A stretch of 64,000 bases of DNA, taken from Strigamia acuminata (Eukaryota; Arthropoda; Chilopoda; Geophilomorpha; Linotaeniidae). Of the stretch, positions 1-11,639 are shown one piece after another (position 1 is the stretch's first letter; every line of letters begins with the position of its first letter). The position numbers and the translations under genes are program-made. The stretch lies in contig OX442315.1 in the NCBI GenBank assembly GCA_949358305.1, positions 23,834,427 to 23,898,426 of the forward strand, given 5' to 3'. The notes under the pieces were generated by a model. That model ran no database searches, was not told the origin of the DNA, and saw only the letters and a list, made by a program, of their open reading frames with translations.

Positions 1-1671
1 TTGTCGCAGCACTTTAATGAAATCGAATTGATTAAACCCGAGTAGTAGAACGAGTTGATTTTCACAATCCCGATCGTCACTGGCTTTCTATTTATTTAAA
101 AAAAAATAGCTTAGATCACTTTCCTTTAAAAAATATTTAAAAAGTTACTTTCAAAATCGATAGAACTTCATCAGCAGTCGATTGGGCTAACATGGGATCG
201 TCGTAATTACGACTCAATTTCCGTTGTAACCAATATGCATCAATATCGCGAGGATGAAGTGCTTTTTCAGTTTTTGTTGTCGTTTCTTTTCCATTTGATA
301 ACTATTAAAATAAAAAAAATTAAACATTAAATACGAGTTATTCAAAAACCTAAATTAAAGTACATTTGTGGCTTGCAATGTCGTTTCTACGCGAGCTTCT
401 TCTCCCTCATTTTCATCGTTAGAATCATCGTCTCGAACTTCTCCATACACATCTTCATCGTCCTAAAATAAAACAGTAAAAAATTGTATTAAAAAAATGT
501 CAAAACTAAAACGTGAACAAAAAAACTACCTCGTCATCAGATTCTTCAAACTGTACGTTTACACCGTATGTTTCATCAATGTTATCATCGGCCAATTCGG
601 ACTTCTCATCGACGCCATAATCGGAAATCTTCTTGCCGAGATTAACCAGAAGTGCAAATCTTTCATCAGCTAAATTATCTATAAACGCTTCGACCTCTGC
701 TTTACGCTCTCTCTCTTTCAAGCGCTCATTTTTTAAAACGGCAAGAACTTCGTCCGCAGCACCGCATAAAACGTCTCTCGGCTAAAATAAAACGCAAATG
801 TTAACCAACAACATCAATACAATTAACTAAAAATATCTTACCTGATCACCCAGAGCTTCCTGAATTACGCTTAAAAGGATGTCATAAGTTTGTCTGGTTT
901 CTTGCGTTTTGGGTCTGTAAGTTATTCCCATTGTATCATCCATACCCTGGGATAAAAGCGTTGATCCCTTCATCTTCGTAAAATCATATCGTGCTTCATC
1001 TCTCTTTTGTCGCCTAAAAATTGAAGAAAATACGTTATTATTATTATTATTGATGTTCTTTCCATTCCCGAACAAAAAAATAAAAACTTTAATTTTATGA
1101 TTGTAAGACATTTTAAATTTAAAAACGTTATTATAACGTTTCTTGCAAATTTAAACGACAATTAATTTGCCTCTCGTTTTTGTCCAATTTTTCCAATTAT
1201 CGATGAAAAATGGGGTAAGCAGGAGAGGTAAGCTAATTTAACCTATGATATTACACTTTTAAGCATTAAATTTTAATTTTCATACTTTGCCTTTCGCTCT
1301 TCGGAAAATTTTGGTTTTGTGCGTTGGTATCGGTCACCCATTCTGCTTCCTTCCAATCTTCCGCCGAGTGAAACAACTTCTCCTGTAGCTTCATCTCGAC
1401 CACGTCTATCGATAAGTCGTGTGTCGGCTTGTAGTACAAGATTAGAATTCTAAAAGGAAGAGAAAATCAAACATTTTATGCATGTTTGATATAGGCCTAA
1501 TAGTCTCAATCTGAGAAAAATGGAATGCCAAAGTTAAACTTTGACCATTATACTGTAAACATTATTATGATTGTGTATAGTATAACAAAGACTTTCTATT
1601 ATTTAATTTTTAACATAATTACTTACTGCTTTGTATTCATATTGCAACGAACGTGCAGCGGCATCCGCCAT
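1..1671 (-). CDS. SNRNP200: U5 snRNP 200-kDa helicase (Brr2), N-terminal part, partial
   Basis: Ski2-like spliceosomal RNA helicase that unwinds U4/U6; only the N-terminal region before the helicase cassettes is inside the window. Exons on the minus strand: 1627-1671, 1286-1449, 842-1013, 530-781, 364-462, 149-301 and 1-87 (continuing off the left edge). All have GT-AG introns and the phases agree. The start [15 protein letters not shown], then [60 protein letters not shown] and [20 protein letters not shown] in order match the family N-terminus from memory. An acidic stretch ([20 protein letters not shown]) lies between. Family proteins are about 2,100 residues, so most of the gene lies outside. 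The identification is secure; exact exon edges are hand-called. Confidence 0.95.
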
Positions 1672-2423
1672 CGCTGATCGTCTTTCTGGTAATACGCACA
1701 CACAACGACAAAGCTCCGGTAGTGGATGACGCCAGCGTGCTCTTTTACCAGGAAAGACTAATGCGTCTAAGTAATCCCTAGTTTACGCCAACTTTGAAAT
1801 ACAGATGGCGCCACTATTTTCTCATAGACTTTTCATAAGACTTTTCATAGACTTTTCATAGACTTTTCTCATGTTTAGAATGTTTAGAATGACCTGGTCG
1901 ACTAAACGGCGTAGACTAAACGGCGTCGACTACGTGAATTACGACTAAACGACCCGGCTTCGGCACCATTGAGCCAAATTAAAATATCTTGTTGCACAAG
2001 CAAGAAAAAACAATTAATGCACCTAGAACATTGTTTTCTTGCTATACAATCAAATAGGCAATTTTTATGATTCTCTGCAAGTGTTGTGCAGATTCCTGTA
2101 AAATTTTAAGCCACAAAAAAGTAGTACAAGATGAACAGAAAAGGGGCCATCCATAAATTGCATTACACCTTAGGGGGGTGGAGGAGGTTTAAAATTTTGT
2201 TGTGGGTTGTTACGACGAAGGAGAGTGGGGTTCGCAATAATGTTACGGAACTTATTGAAAATTTAAAAATTTTACTTTTATAATTGCTTCATTATTTTGT
2301 ATAATTGTAGAAAGTGTGAAAATGTATACAATTTTAAAAAAATTGCATTGGGAACTTTTAATTAGTATAGAAATTGTTTTCTGAAATGCATTATTATAAT
2401 AAAATTTTATATATCTTGAATAT
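1672..2423. other. Intergenic, repeat-derived
   Basis: No gene is supported. At 1803-1813 there is AGATGGCGCCA, followed by short direct repeats of the form CTTTTCATAGA (about 1835-1870). Around 2145-2190 a block containing GGGGCCATCCATAAATTGC and a G-rich tail (AGGGGGGTGGAGGAGG) looks like a dispersed repeat end. Confidence 0.5.
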
Positions 2424-2594
2424 AAGGATCTGCAAGTTCAACTGCGTAAACCAATAACCAAAACTGAGTTGTGTGGTGTTTTACAAGACGAATGAAACAA
2501 GATTACACCTGAGCAATGTTCTAAACTTGTATTATCCTTGCCTGATCGTATGAAAGCTGTCTGTAAAGCTACTGGTGGAAATACAAAGTACTGA
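2424..2594 (+). pseudogene. Tc1-like transposase C-terminus, dead copy
   Basis: A single plus-strand frame reads KDLQVQLRKPITKTELCGVLQDE, a stop codon, then NKITPEQCSKLVLSLP, DRMKAVCKATGGNTKY and a final stop. The pattern ITPEQCxxLVxSLPxRMKAVxxAxGGxTKY is the usual C-terminal end of Tc1/mariner-family transposases. The in-frame TGA sits where the family normally has Trp. No upstream catalytic domain is recognisable, so this is a truncated, inactive relic. The following AT-rich stretch to about 2900 may hold remains of the element's end. Confidence 0.85.
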
Positions 2595-3910
2595 TTGTAT
2601 ATGTTTGAAACTCCAATGAGCTGATTGGATTTTTTGAAATGTAATACAGTTACAAAAATAAAGATAACTTTTGATCTATTGTAAATATTATTAAATACTT
2701 TTTTTCCACTGAAAGAGGAGAGTTTAATTAACCTAGTTTAGTTGGTTTCAGATAATTTTTTTATTGCATAACTGCACTTTTTATTACGTAACTTTTTTGA
2801 AAAAAAAGCACTTTATTTGAAAACATGGAGTGATTGTATATTTTTGCAACTAGATTGTAATTAGTTTATGTATTATGCCAATAGATGGCACTGTTCTAAT
2901 TTATTCACAGACCAGTCCATTATCTTTTAAAGAGTTTCCCTGTATTGATATTTTCCTTAATAAATCACTCTAGCTTTGGTTTAAAACCAGAAACATCTTA
3001 GAGTCTTGCTCCTTGGATGACTCCAAGGTAGCAATCTATTAGTGACAACTAGTATGCTGTCTAGGCATAGTTGTGAAGCCTAGCTTTTGGGACTTAGCAT
3101 TCTTTTGGACTTGCATTACAAACCAGTGTATTGCATTTTCTGCATTATAGGCAGAGTCCTTTTGACATTTCCTCTGGTTAGCGATACATAGGCTGCTTAC
3201 ATTGTGGCCACGCACACGGTGCGGGTCCGTTTAGCTATTGCTGTTGCAAGCAGAACATCGTGTCGTATTTACAGCTTCCACTGCTTTAGACATTACCTGC
3301 TATAGCACCACAAAATCCCATCATTGGTGAGGCTTTCGTTACGTTTCAGCCAAATTCAAGGCCGATGGTAGCACGATTACCGTGGACTCAATGTCGATGG
3401 TAAAGTAGACACTTTTTGCCGCTTTGTAAGCAATCGCAAACGGGCCAGCTCAACGGTCGATTGTCAGCACTTTTTTGTCTTCTTTTTCAGATGAAATAAA
3501 TATTTTCCAAAAAAAATTTTAAATAATAAAAATAATAACACGTGCTCAAAAGCGGCAATAAAGTGTCGACTTTTCTCGCTCCGCCATCCCATAGAATGTT
3601 TCATTTGCTGGAGGGATGACGTCCCTTCTCCACTTGTAATACTTACTTGATGTTGGCTTCTCAGCGGCCCGTCCTCTGGTGGTGGCGTGGCATGAGTTTC
3701 CATTGCTGGAGGGAAGACAGATGGATGAGGTGGACTTTCGCTCCTGAGTTTCTTATACATACATATATATATGCTTACTGTATTTGAAATATTAATAATG
3801 CGAGATAAAAAGATTTTTTAAATAAAAGTTTTAATTTTATTTAGATTTTCACACATTTCTTTAATTCAAATAAAATGTAAAATAAAAAATCAAACGCCTT
3901 GAGGATATTT
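2595..3910. other. No recognised gene; probable mobile-element remnants
   Basis: This stretch has no convincing coding signal on either strand. A 98-codon minus-strand frame at 3464-3760 begins MYKKLRSESPPHPSVFPP and then becomes low-complexity; it has no recognisable domain. The GC-richer part at 3180-3470 differs in composition from its AT-rich flanks and may be part of an old insertion. Confidence 0.4.
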
Positions 3911-4130
3911 TAAATAGCAAATAACAATTACAAATAGAAATTATAAAATGGTAATTACTAATAACAATTGCAAATTGCAATAACAAAATAGTAATTACAA
4001 ATAACAATTACAAATAGAAATTACAAAATAGTAATTACAAATAACAATTACAAATAGAAATTACAAAATAGTAATTACAAATAACAATTGCAAATAGAAA
4101 TTACAAAATAGTAATTACGAATTACGGTAC
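3911..4130. repeat. 40-bp minisatellite, about five copies
   Basis: The phrase ATAACAATT recurs at 3921, 3961, 4001, 4041 and 4081, an exact 40-bp period. Each unit is AT-rich and contains CAAATAGAAATTA and AAAATAGTAATTAC variants. It directly abuts the LINE fragment that follows. Confidence 0.85.
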
Positions 4131-4140
4131 AAATAACTTA

Positions 4141-4520
4141 TTAAACCGTCTCGAGGGGTTACAACGTAATTTTGCCTGGATGATTTATAGAAGATACCTC
4201 TACCATTTATTTAAATATTCTTATTTGGAGGTACTTGCTGTTTTGGACTTACGTTCCATCAATTCCCATATGATTCTTCTTGATTTGTATTTTTGTATTT
4301 CGTTTGATCCATGGCAGAATTCCGGCTCCACGTCTGTTATCTAATTTGAACTTTAATGTCCCTGAGAGAGTTGCGCACCCCACGTGTTACTTTTTTTGTT
4401 TATAATACTTACTCCCCTGTTGGCCGTATGTTGCGCAGTGTTAATGCCTCTTTAGGTAATATTGATATTTTCAATTGTTCTCTCCTTTGCATCAAAGATG
4501 TTTTTGTTGTTGGGTCATGA
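4141..4520 (+). mobile_element. Non-LTR (LINE) retrotransposon, 3' ORF2 end, degenerate
   Basis: Frames on the plus strand give LNRLEGLQRNFAWMIYRR, LEVLAVLDLRSINSHMILL and, after frameshifts, VPERVAHPTCYFF, NTYSPVGRMLRSVNASL and GNIDIFNCSLLCIKDVF. The order (L-x-R-x-QR-F tract, LGL-like leucine tract, then SP-x-x-R-x-L-R and D-I-F) is the known C-terminal tail that follows reverse transcriptase in jockey/CR1/RTE-type LINEs. Stops and frameshifts break it. About 300 bp of AT-rich, non-coding sequence after it may be its 3' UTR. The exact clade is not resolved. Confidence 0.7.
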
Positions 4521-5359
4521 TTTAATTTGGATTTTGATTTTTTGTTGTCTTTGCCTAGTTTTGATTTATGATTTATGAATTTTGATTTTTGACTTTTTGT
4601 TTTTGTGATTTATGATTTTCGTTTGTTTGAATTTGTTTGGTTGTTTGGCTTGATGGGTGTCCCTCCTTGTAGGCTCCAGCTGTTGGGGGGCACCCGTCTT
4701 TATAAGATCGGTAATAGGCGGATGATCGGTCGAGACGCTGTGGAAAAAAATATATGCTATGCGGGACTCGGCGGGACTGTGTTTTTTGCTTGGATGGAAT
4801 AGTCGGTTGAGATTGTTCAGAGTGAATACCGAGACATGTTTTAACAGCTTTTGGTTGCCACTTTAAGTTATTTAATTTGAAAGTGTAAAATTAATTAATT
4901 TAATTTGTTTGGTTTAGCTTGCGATGATGGATGCGTTGGACGTTGGTAGTATTTATCTCTTTACAAAAACAATTTTTCTAAATATTCGAAGTTTGACTAA
5001 AAACAGCCAGTTAAATCTGCCAATGTAAGCATGCCTTCGTCTGCATGAAAATCCTCATGAAAATTCATTTCGTTAATCATCCAGCCAAAACGAATTGTTT
5101 TGAATGTAATAAAGCAACTACAGTAAATATAATGAAATTTTCATTTAAAAATTGTTTTTATTTCTCATTTCAATTACATAAACTTCTATTTACGTGGTCA
5201 CATGATAAAAAAAAATAATCCGGGCATTTTTTTTCTTATTTAAAAATGGCACAACGCTTGATGTTTGTAAAAAACAGCTGCGGCTGCAATTACGAAAATC
5301 TCTATTTATGTGGCCTTGTGATAAAATAAAATAAATTATCATCCGGGCATTTTTTTTAT

Positions 5360-5639
5360 TCGTCGTTCAAATACTTCTAATTTTTTATTCGCTGTTCAAA
5401 AACAGCTAATTGTGGAGTGGCCAAAAGCGAATCACATGACACTCCGGCAAAATTGCATGGCAAAATTGGGTCGCAGACGTTTATTGAAAGTGCTAGAGTG
5501 AGGTGGTAGAACCACTGCTCTTTCCTCTTACGGATGACTCAGCAGCAAAAGGATGTTTATTTGTCAAAATTTACCATAATTGAGGTATTGGAAGAGTGTG
5601 AGAAGTGGTCTGGGTCTATGTGGAGTTGTAACAAATTTC
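5360..5639 (+). repeat. 280-bp direct repeat, copy 1
   Basis: Starts with CGTCGTTCAAATACTTCTAA and ends in GTTGTAACAAATTTC. It matches 5941-6220 at a constant offset of 581 bp with only scattered substitutions and no visible indels. Neither copy has an open frame that would explain the conservation. Confidence 0.9.
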
Positions 5640-5940
5640 AATACTTATTACTTCTGACTCTGACAACAAAACAGATTTTAGAAAATAGTTCAAATGACTA
5701 GCTGCATTCCAAAAGTCGTGGTGTAAGTGTTTTTAATGTTTGTGTTTTGGTATTTTATTTGGTATTTTCAAAATCAATTATTGTGCAATCTTTCATTTCT
5801 GCTCAAAGAATTTAAATGGAAGCCAAAATTATCAACAGCTAAAAAAAATAACTCCAGAGAAAGCACGTAAAGAGGTCGTTGGCACTCTGAAAATGATTTC
5901 TTCTCTCTATTTAGTCGATCTGAAACCTCTAATTCCCTAT

Positions 5941-6220
5941 TCGTCGTTCAGATACTTCTAATTTCTTATTCGCTGTTCAAAAACAGCTAATTGTGGAGTG
6001 GCCAAAAGCGAGTCACATGACACTCCAGAAAAATTGCATAGCAAAATTTAGTCGCAGACGTTTATTGAAAGTGCTAGAGTGAGATGGTAGAACCACTGCT
6101 CTTTCCTCTTACGGATGACTGAGCAGCAAAAGGATGTTTATTTGTCAAAATTTAGCATAATTGGGGTATTGGAAGAGTGTGAGAAGTGGTCTGGGTCTAT
6201 GTGGAGTTGTAACAAATTTC
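5941..6220 (+). repeat. 280-bp direct repeat, copy 2
   Basis: Second copy of the element at 5360-5639. The 301-bp spacer between them is unrelated to the repeat. Two direct repeats around a short spacer could be LTR-like ends of a deleted element or a plain segmental duplication. I see no TG...CA ends or primer-binding site, so an LTR origin is not supported. Confidence 0.88.
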
Positions 6221-6309
6221 GTTGCAAAAATGTAAGTTTATTTAAATTATTATTATAATTATTACTATTGTATTATTATTTATTGATGAACGAGGAATCG
6301 GCGAAATAC

Positions 6310-6510
6310 CGGCCGCATTTGTGCAATTGAATGCGGCCGGTGTTCGGCCGACTACCGATGCTTGGTTTCAACGGGAAAGTAAGCACTTTTTGGCCGTATT
6401 CATGCGACCGAATGCGGCCGGTGTTTGGCCGACTACCGGTGCTTGGTTTCGACGGTAAACTAAGCACTTTTTGCCCGTTTACCGTGGAAACCAAGCACCG
6501 GTAATCGGTT
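6310..6510. repeat. GC-rich 81-bp tandem repeat with inverted part
   Basis: GAATGCGGCCGGTGTT occurs at about 6329 and 6410, an 81-bp period. Both copies are followed by GGCCGACTACCG and then GCTTGGTTTC. At 6480-6510 the reverse complement appears (GGAAACCAAGCACCGGTAAT), so a stem can form with either copy. The composition is far more GC-rich than the surroundings. A 120-codon minus frame across it (6276-6638) merely follows the repeat. Confidence 0.75.
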
Positions 6511-8247
6511 GACTTGGGTTCCCCATGGGGTGCGCCATCTAGTGAGCTTTGGTGGCTCCAATTGACTAAGGATGCGCGGACAGCTGGTTCACGGTGTAGC
6601 TCAACCGCATAACAATATTCATACAGAAAGTGAAACAAAAAACAAAATTACACATTCGCGCGTCGGAACTGCGCCATCAAGTGAGAATTATTAGTAACAT
6701 TAATCATTACAGGTGGTACGTCTTGTTGACATATCGTTTTAGCGACAAAAAAATCTAGGTGGAATGAAAAATAACAACAAGTCTTGTAGAAAATGAAATA
6801 AAAATAAATGAAAGAAAATAAACACGTTTAACTTAGTCTACATCCAATATCATGATGCCAAAATCAAAGTGAAAATCTCCGTCTGCGCATTTTGCATGAA
6901 CACAACAAATACATGATTTTTAGAAATGATAATAATAACCAGTAAACAACAAACAATTTAAACTTTTGTGTTTCCGTTTGCAAAAAATTGGCATTTAGTG
7001 TTTGAATTTGGCATCAAGATACCAGGTGCAGAGCTGTAGGAGAAACCGCCACAAACTTAAAATGCTTTACAGGGGTTCTCAAACTTCTTAGTATTGCGAC
7101 TCATTTTTAAGAATGGCGATCTTCCACCCCCCACTTCATCATCGGTGCATTAAATTTTTCCAAAATGAACTTCGTACTAAATACAAAAAAAGGAATTTTT
7201 ATATAATTTTGCATAAAATTTTGCATAACTTTAATTCCATTTTTGAAAGTTTTGGGAGTTTTGGCTGGTTTTTGGAGGATTTTGGCTGGTTTTTGGAGGA
7301 TTTTGGCTGGTTTTTGGAGAATTTTGTAGATTTTGAAATTTTTTTGTGAGGACTTTGTAGCTTTTGCTAGCCTGCAATGTATTGCAACCAACTACGGGCA
7401 GTAAGTTGGAATTGGAATTGGCAAAAATTTAAAAATAAATTTAAAAAATAAATTTGGGAACAAAATTTTTTGGTGACGAAGTGATTGAACACCGCTGCGC
7501 CACAGTTTGAGAAACAGGCGGAATGGCTTGGAGCACGCTGTCGTCATCCGCTTCTCGACAAAAAGCTGTTGATTAAACCAGGATCACTGATCCAGATCCA
7601 GAAGAGAAAATTTTAAAACATAGGAACACGGTTACAGCAAATTCTAACAAAAAATCTTTTTGCAACTTCAGAAAACATTTTTTTTATTGAAACAATAGTT
7701 GTAATTGCATGAACTAAAAGAATGAACCATTTTTGATTATGGAAATTAAGATTTTTTAACGAATTTTACTTCGATAGAGTTTGGATCTGTTGGCCGCAAC
7801 AAACCAACCTCCGTCGGCCAATATAAATTCGCCGTGACCCAGACACCCAGCAGCAGCAGTCTCATCAGAACTGCACTTTCAAAAACTAATTCACAGCAAC
7901 ATCTGGTGGTAAATTTTGTCAATTTAAAAAGTGATTATGATTTTATTTTTTTGAGAGAACTATAAAAAATACTTATAATAATGCTTATTACAAGGCCTTA
8001 ACAGAAAGCTCTTTGATTTCTAGAGGCATTTGTCTGATTTTTATGCAAATTTTATCATTTGCAAGCATTTATTACAATTTTGACATGGATGTCTTTCTGT
8101 GCACTAGGCGAGAAAACAGAAGGGTCCCAGAAGCAAAATTTGTATTAACACCAAGACCCCATTGATGGTTACACAAGTTTATAAAGTTTATTTTTGTTTG
8201 TTCAATAAATTTATTTTGTCATTCAGTCTTGTTCAAACTCGAATATT
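6511..8247. other. Intergenic; no gene seen apart from a minisatellite
   Basis: AT-rich sequence without a supportable gene. At 6531-6544 there is TGCGCCATCTAGTG, close to the insect CTCF core. The 21-bp minisatellite near 7260 is listed separately. The last part (8160-8247) is the likely 3' flank of DDX47. Confidence 0.5.
7251..7323. repeat. 21-bp minisatellite, about 3.5 copies
   Basis: The unit TTTTGGCTGGTTTTTGGAGG recurs every 21 bp, so both strands stay open in frame: FGWFLED repeats on plus and KPAKILQ repeats on minus. These frames follow from the period being a multiple of three and are not evidence of a protein. Confidence 0.85.
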
Positions 8248-10146
8248 TTATTTTTTCACTTTTTTCTTAATTCTCTTTTTAACTCCAGTAGATTCTTCAC
8301 AATCATCACCATCATCATCAGCGCCATGCCTTTTCTTCCCTTTCTTTTTGTCCTCCAACGTCCGTATTTCCTACATAATTCAGCAGTAAATATAAAAATA
8401 CAAAAAAATTAGATAAACAAAATTAATTACCATTTTTGATATCCTTTGAGCTTCAGAAACTCTCTCCATCAAGAGCATCACTTCATCCTTTTCAGTTTGA
8501 TACAGTGGTAATTTTTGACCAATTAAATTCTCAATACGTTGAAAAAGTTCTACATTGTATCTAAAATGACAAAAAAAAACATTAAAAGATTTTTCAGAAA
8601 AAGCATTAAATTATTAATTTAATTTTTATTACTGAGTGACAAATGTTATAGATCGTCCAGCTCTACCAGCTCTAGCCGTACGTCCCACACGATGAATATA
8701 ATCCTTAGAATTCGTTGGAACGTCGTAATTAATAACAACGTCAACGTGAGGAATATCCAAACCTCTGATAAATAATAGAGTTAACAAATCTACCTGCACC
8801 AAACAATCATAACTTATTTTTACCTGCTAGCAACATCCGTTGCTAATAAAATGGATCGACTTTTCGCTTTAAATTTGTTTAGAGCGCCCAATCGCTTGAC
8901 CTACACATAAAAAATTATCTTTAACTTTTACAATTTAAAATTTCTTAGTAAGTTTACCTGACTCAGTTGTCCGTGTAACGGTATTGCCGAAAACCCCAAT
9001 TTCCGTAGCATAATTGCTATGCGCGTAGTGTTGTTGCAAGTGCTGCTGAATATGATGAAAGAATTTCCAGCTAGTTCGTTCAAAACATGCACCAAATAAA
9101 CATCCTAAAACAAAAATAATTATACTTTCAATTATTAATATCACTTAGTTAAAAATAAAATTAAAAACCTTAGCTTTTGCCGGTGTCCACAAATAATATT
9201 GTTGTAATTTCTCAACTGTTTGATATCGATCTGAAACTTCAACTTTGACGGGATCTTGCAACGAAGCGCGTTGTAATTTTTGTACTTTGTGCGTCATTGT
9301 AGCCGAAAATAAATATGTGCGTCTGTCACGCGGAATAACCTTCAGAATTTTGTCCAACTCGACCTCAAAATCCATATTCAAAATCCGATCGGCTTCGTCC
9401 ATAACCTAGTGAATAAATTAAATATTTCATTAATTTTCTCAGTTCGTATTATGTAATGTTACTTTACTTACCAAAAATTTTAAAAGTTTTAGATTAAATC
9501 CTTTAGTGTTCTCCAAATGATCAACCAGTCGTCCAGGAGTAGCTATAAAAATGAAAGATTACAGTTAGACTCATTCATTACAAGATATTTTTAAATTTAA
9601 ATTACCGATAACTATGTGTGGTTTTTTAGCTAGTGTAAGTTGCTGCGGTACCATATCCATTCCACCGACTATGACAACAACTTCGATACCCAAAAACGAT
9701 CCCAATGCTTTAAACTGATCAGAGATTTGAAATGCCAGTTCTCGAGTTGGGGTTAAGACTAAAGCAAACAGACGTTGCGGCTTCTCCATTAACGCCTGTA
9801 AAATTGGTAATGCAAATGCTGCTGTTTTTCCTGACCCCGTCTCTGCCAATCCAATAACATCTCTTCCTACGAATAAAGTATTGTTAGTATACTAAGTTGT
9901 TAATAAAAATTAAATTATACATTAATACTACCGTACCTTTCAAAGCAATTGGCAAAGCTTCTCGTTGGATTTTTGTTGGCTCCTTCCATTTTAAATTCTC
10001 ACACGCTTTGCATAGTTCTTCGTTTAATCCCTAAATTCAATATCGTTATAAATTTTTCGCTCAAACGTAAGAGAAAATGATTATACCAAAGACTGAAATG
10101 TTAATTCGCTAACTTCATCCCTCGCGTCAGCCTGTTCGGAAGCCAT
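8248..10146 (-). CDS. DDX47: DEAD-box RNA helicase DDX47 (Rrp3)
   Basis: ATP-dependent RNA helicase of the nucleolus, needed for 18S rRNA processing in the Rrp3 family. Ten exons: 10087-10146, 9937-10030, 9606-9866, 9472-9542, 9169-9405, 8958-9104, 8824-8900, 8633-8764, 8431-8560 and 8248-8370, giving 443 codons with consistent phases. Motifs in order: Q-motif region ([19 protein letters not shown]), motif I AETGSGKT, Ia PTRELAFQ, motif [10 protein letters not shown], motif III SAT, motif V ATDVASRGLDIP, and motif [15 protein letters not shown]. The stretch [20 protein letters not shown] separates DDX47 from other DEAD-box proteins. The C-terminus is a Lys-rich nucleolar-type tail ([11 protein letters not shown]). 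The start [15 protein letters not shown] lies just before the core, as expected. Confidence 0.97.
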
Positions 10147-10189
10147 TTTTAACCGGAAATTGTGAAAACTACAGAAGAGAGGAGTACAA

Positions 10190-10405
10190 AATAAGCGCTT
10201 CTGATTGGCTCTTGGTATGTTGTATTTTTGGCTCGGTTTTTGGTTTTTTTTCTCTGGTGTCGTGATTATTTTAATGAAAACGGAAAAGGTGAGGTTCGTG
10301 GGGAGGTCGGGCGCCAGACACTTTCTCCACTGTTAAAAAAAAAAGGTAGAAAAACCAAAAGCTGAACCAAAAATGCAACATACAAAGAGCCAATCAAGAG
10401 CGACC
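10190..10405. promoter_or_regulatory. Inverted repeat with CCAAT boxes upstream of DDX47
   Basis: The left arm (about 10192-10250) contains CTGATTGGCTCTTGGTATG and its near reverse complement lies at about 10350-10402 (CATACAAAGAGCCAATCAAG). The arms are roughly 53 bp and about 85% alike by eye, with a 100-bp spacer. Each arm holds an ATTGG/CCAAT box, in opposite orientations. The left arm begins about 45 bp upstream of the DDX47 start codon, so this is probably its promoter, duplicated and inverted. Confidence 0.7.
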
Positions 10406-11478
10406 AGGATGTCAGGTTTTAGTCGCATGAAGAAGAGAGTTTTCGCATCGCAAAAATGCATTTGGGTGAGTAAATTTGTCAAAATTAACAATTTGCGACC
10501 GAATAAATTAAAAATTCGCACATATTTTTTTTTTTTAGATATTGCACGCTACAAGTTGTTTCACCCGCACAACCATGTTTTATAATCCAAGCGTTATTAG
10601 CGTCGATGCAGAAACCAAAACACCAAAACACGACTAACCACATGAATTATTATTGTTTTAAATGTTTTATTTCTTGATAATCGTTGCCACAAGTTTTGTC
10701 AAACATTTTTACCGTTTACATCCAAAAGAAAATGTTTGCTAATTTTATTACTTTGTGTGTTCCGAACAGCATGCAATTCAAATCAACGCGCACATACATT
10801 CTTCTCCAATAGTCGACTGGTGACTGGGGAATTAAAAAGAAATTGTCCTGATTAAATTTAAGGCTAGGCATTAGAATTAGATTCTGGCAAGTGCAGGAAA
10901 AACCAGGCTAATTCTTTCTCACTCATTGACAACTGGTTCAGCCCAGGAGGAACATCCCTCACCTGCCGTGTCCATTTGCAATCAGGGGGAAAGCGATTTA
11001 CCTGTGTTGTTTCTTGCATTTGTCCGTGAGCTGGGGGGTCGTCGCGAAGGGGAAGGCTCTTTTAGGGACATGCTTCCAGTTAAGGGTCCTGCCGCGGACA
11101 TGGCCTAGTGCCGGTGGGTGCATTCCCTTGGTTCGTTCATGTTTCCGGGGAGTCAAGCTTAGTCAGGGTGGCTTTTCGGGATGTGCTTCCAGTTCCATTG
11201 GTCGTGCATGTTAATGGTTGCGATTGATAATGTGTTTTATTTTATTTTCTTAATTTTTAGTGTGTTAAAACTTTGAGGTGGATTTGTTTTGAATGGTAAG
11301 TTGAGGTTGAATTTAAAATGTTTGACAAAAATTTGTGGCAAATTGAGAGTGGCACTTTGTTTGTTTGCGCTGTTTTTATTGGAAAATTTGGATTTTGAAA
11401 ACAAACATTATTAGGTTATGTGCAAATTTAAATTGGGCACACTTATGGGCTGATATAAAAAGTTTGTGATTTGAAACG
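10406..11478. other. No recognised gene
   Basis: The sequence is mixed in composition. At 10920-11215 it is GC-richer, with overlapping short frames in two phases (10926-11108, 11014-11214) that match no family I know. The remainder is AT-rich. A part of an old mobile element is possible but no terminal structure is visible. Confidence 0.35.
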
Positions 11479-11639
11479 GTGGCGCCATCTATGTTTCTAA
11501 GAAATAATGAATCGGAAGTTAAAATCCTTCTTGATGGTGATGATTATACGGCTTTTCGTTTCGATAAATCCTCGATTTCGGCAGTAATTACAATTTGCAA
11601 TCGATTCACCTAATAAAAAATAATTGAACAAAACCAAAA

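Noticed and set aside
3464-3760. 98-codon minus ORF MYKKLRSESPPHPSVFPP as a gene
   Set aside because: The first part looks protein-like but there is no homology that I recognise, no splice partner, and the region is full of mobile-element debris.
5360-6220. LTR retrotransposon with 280-bp LTRs
   Set aside because: No TG/CA ends, no primer-binding site or polypurine tract, and only 301 bp between the copies.
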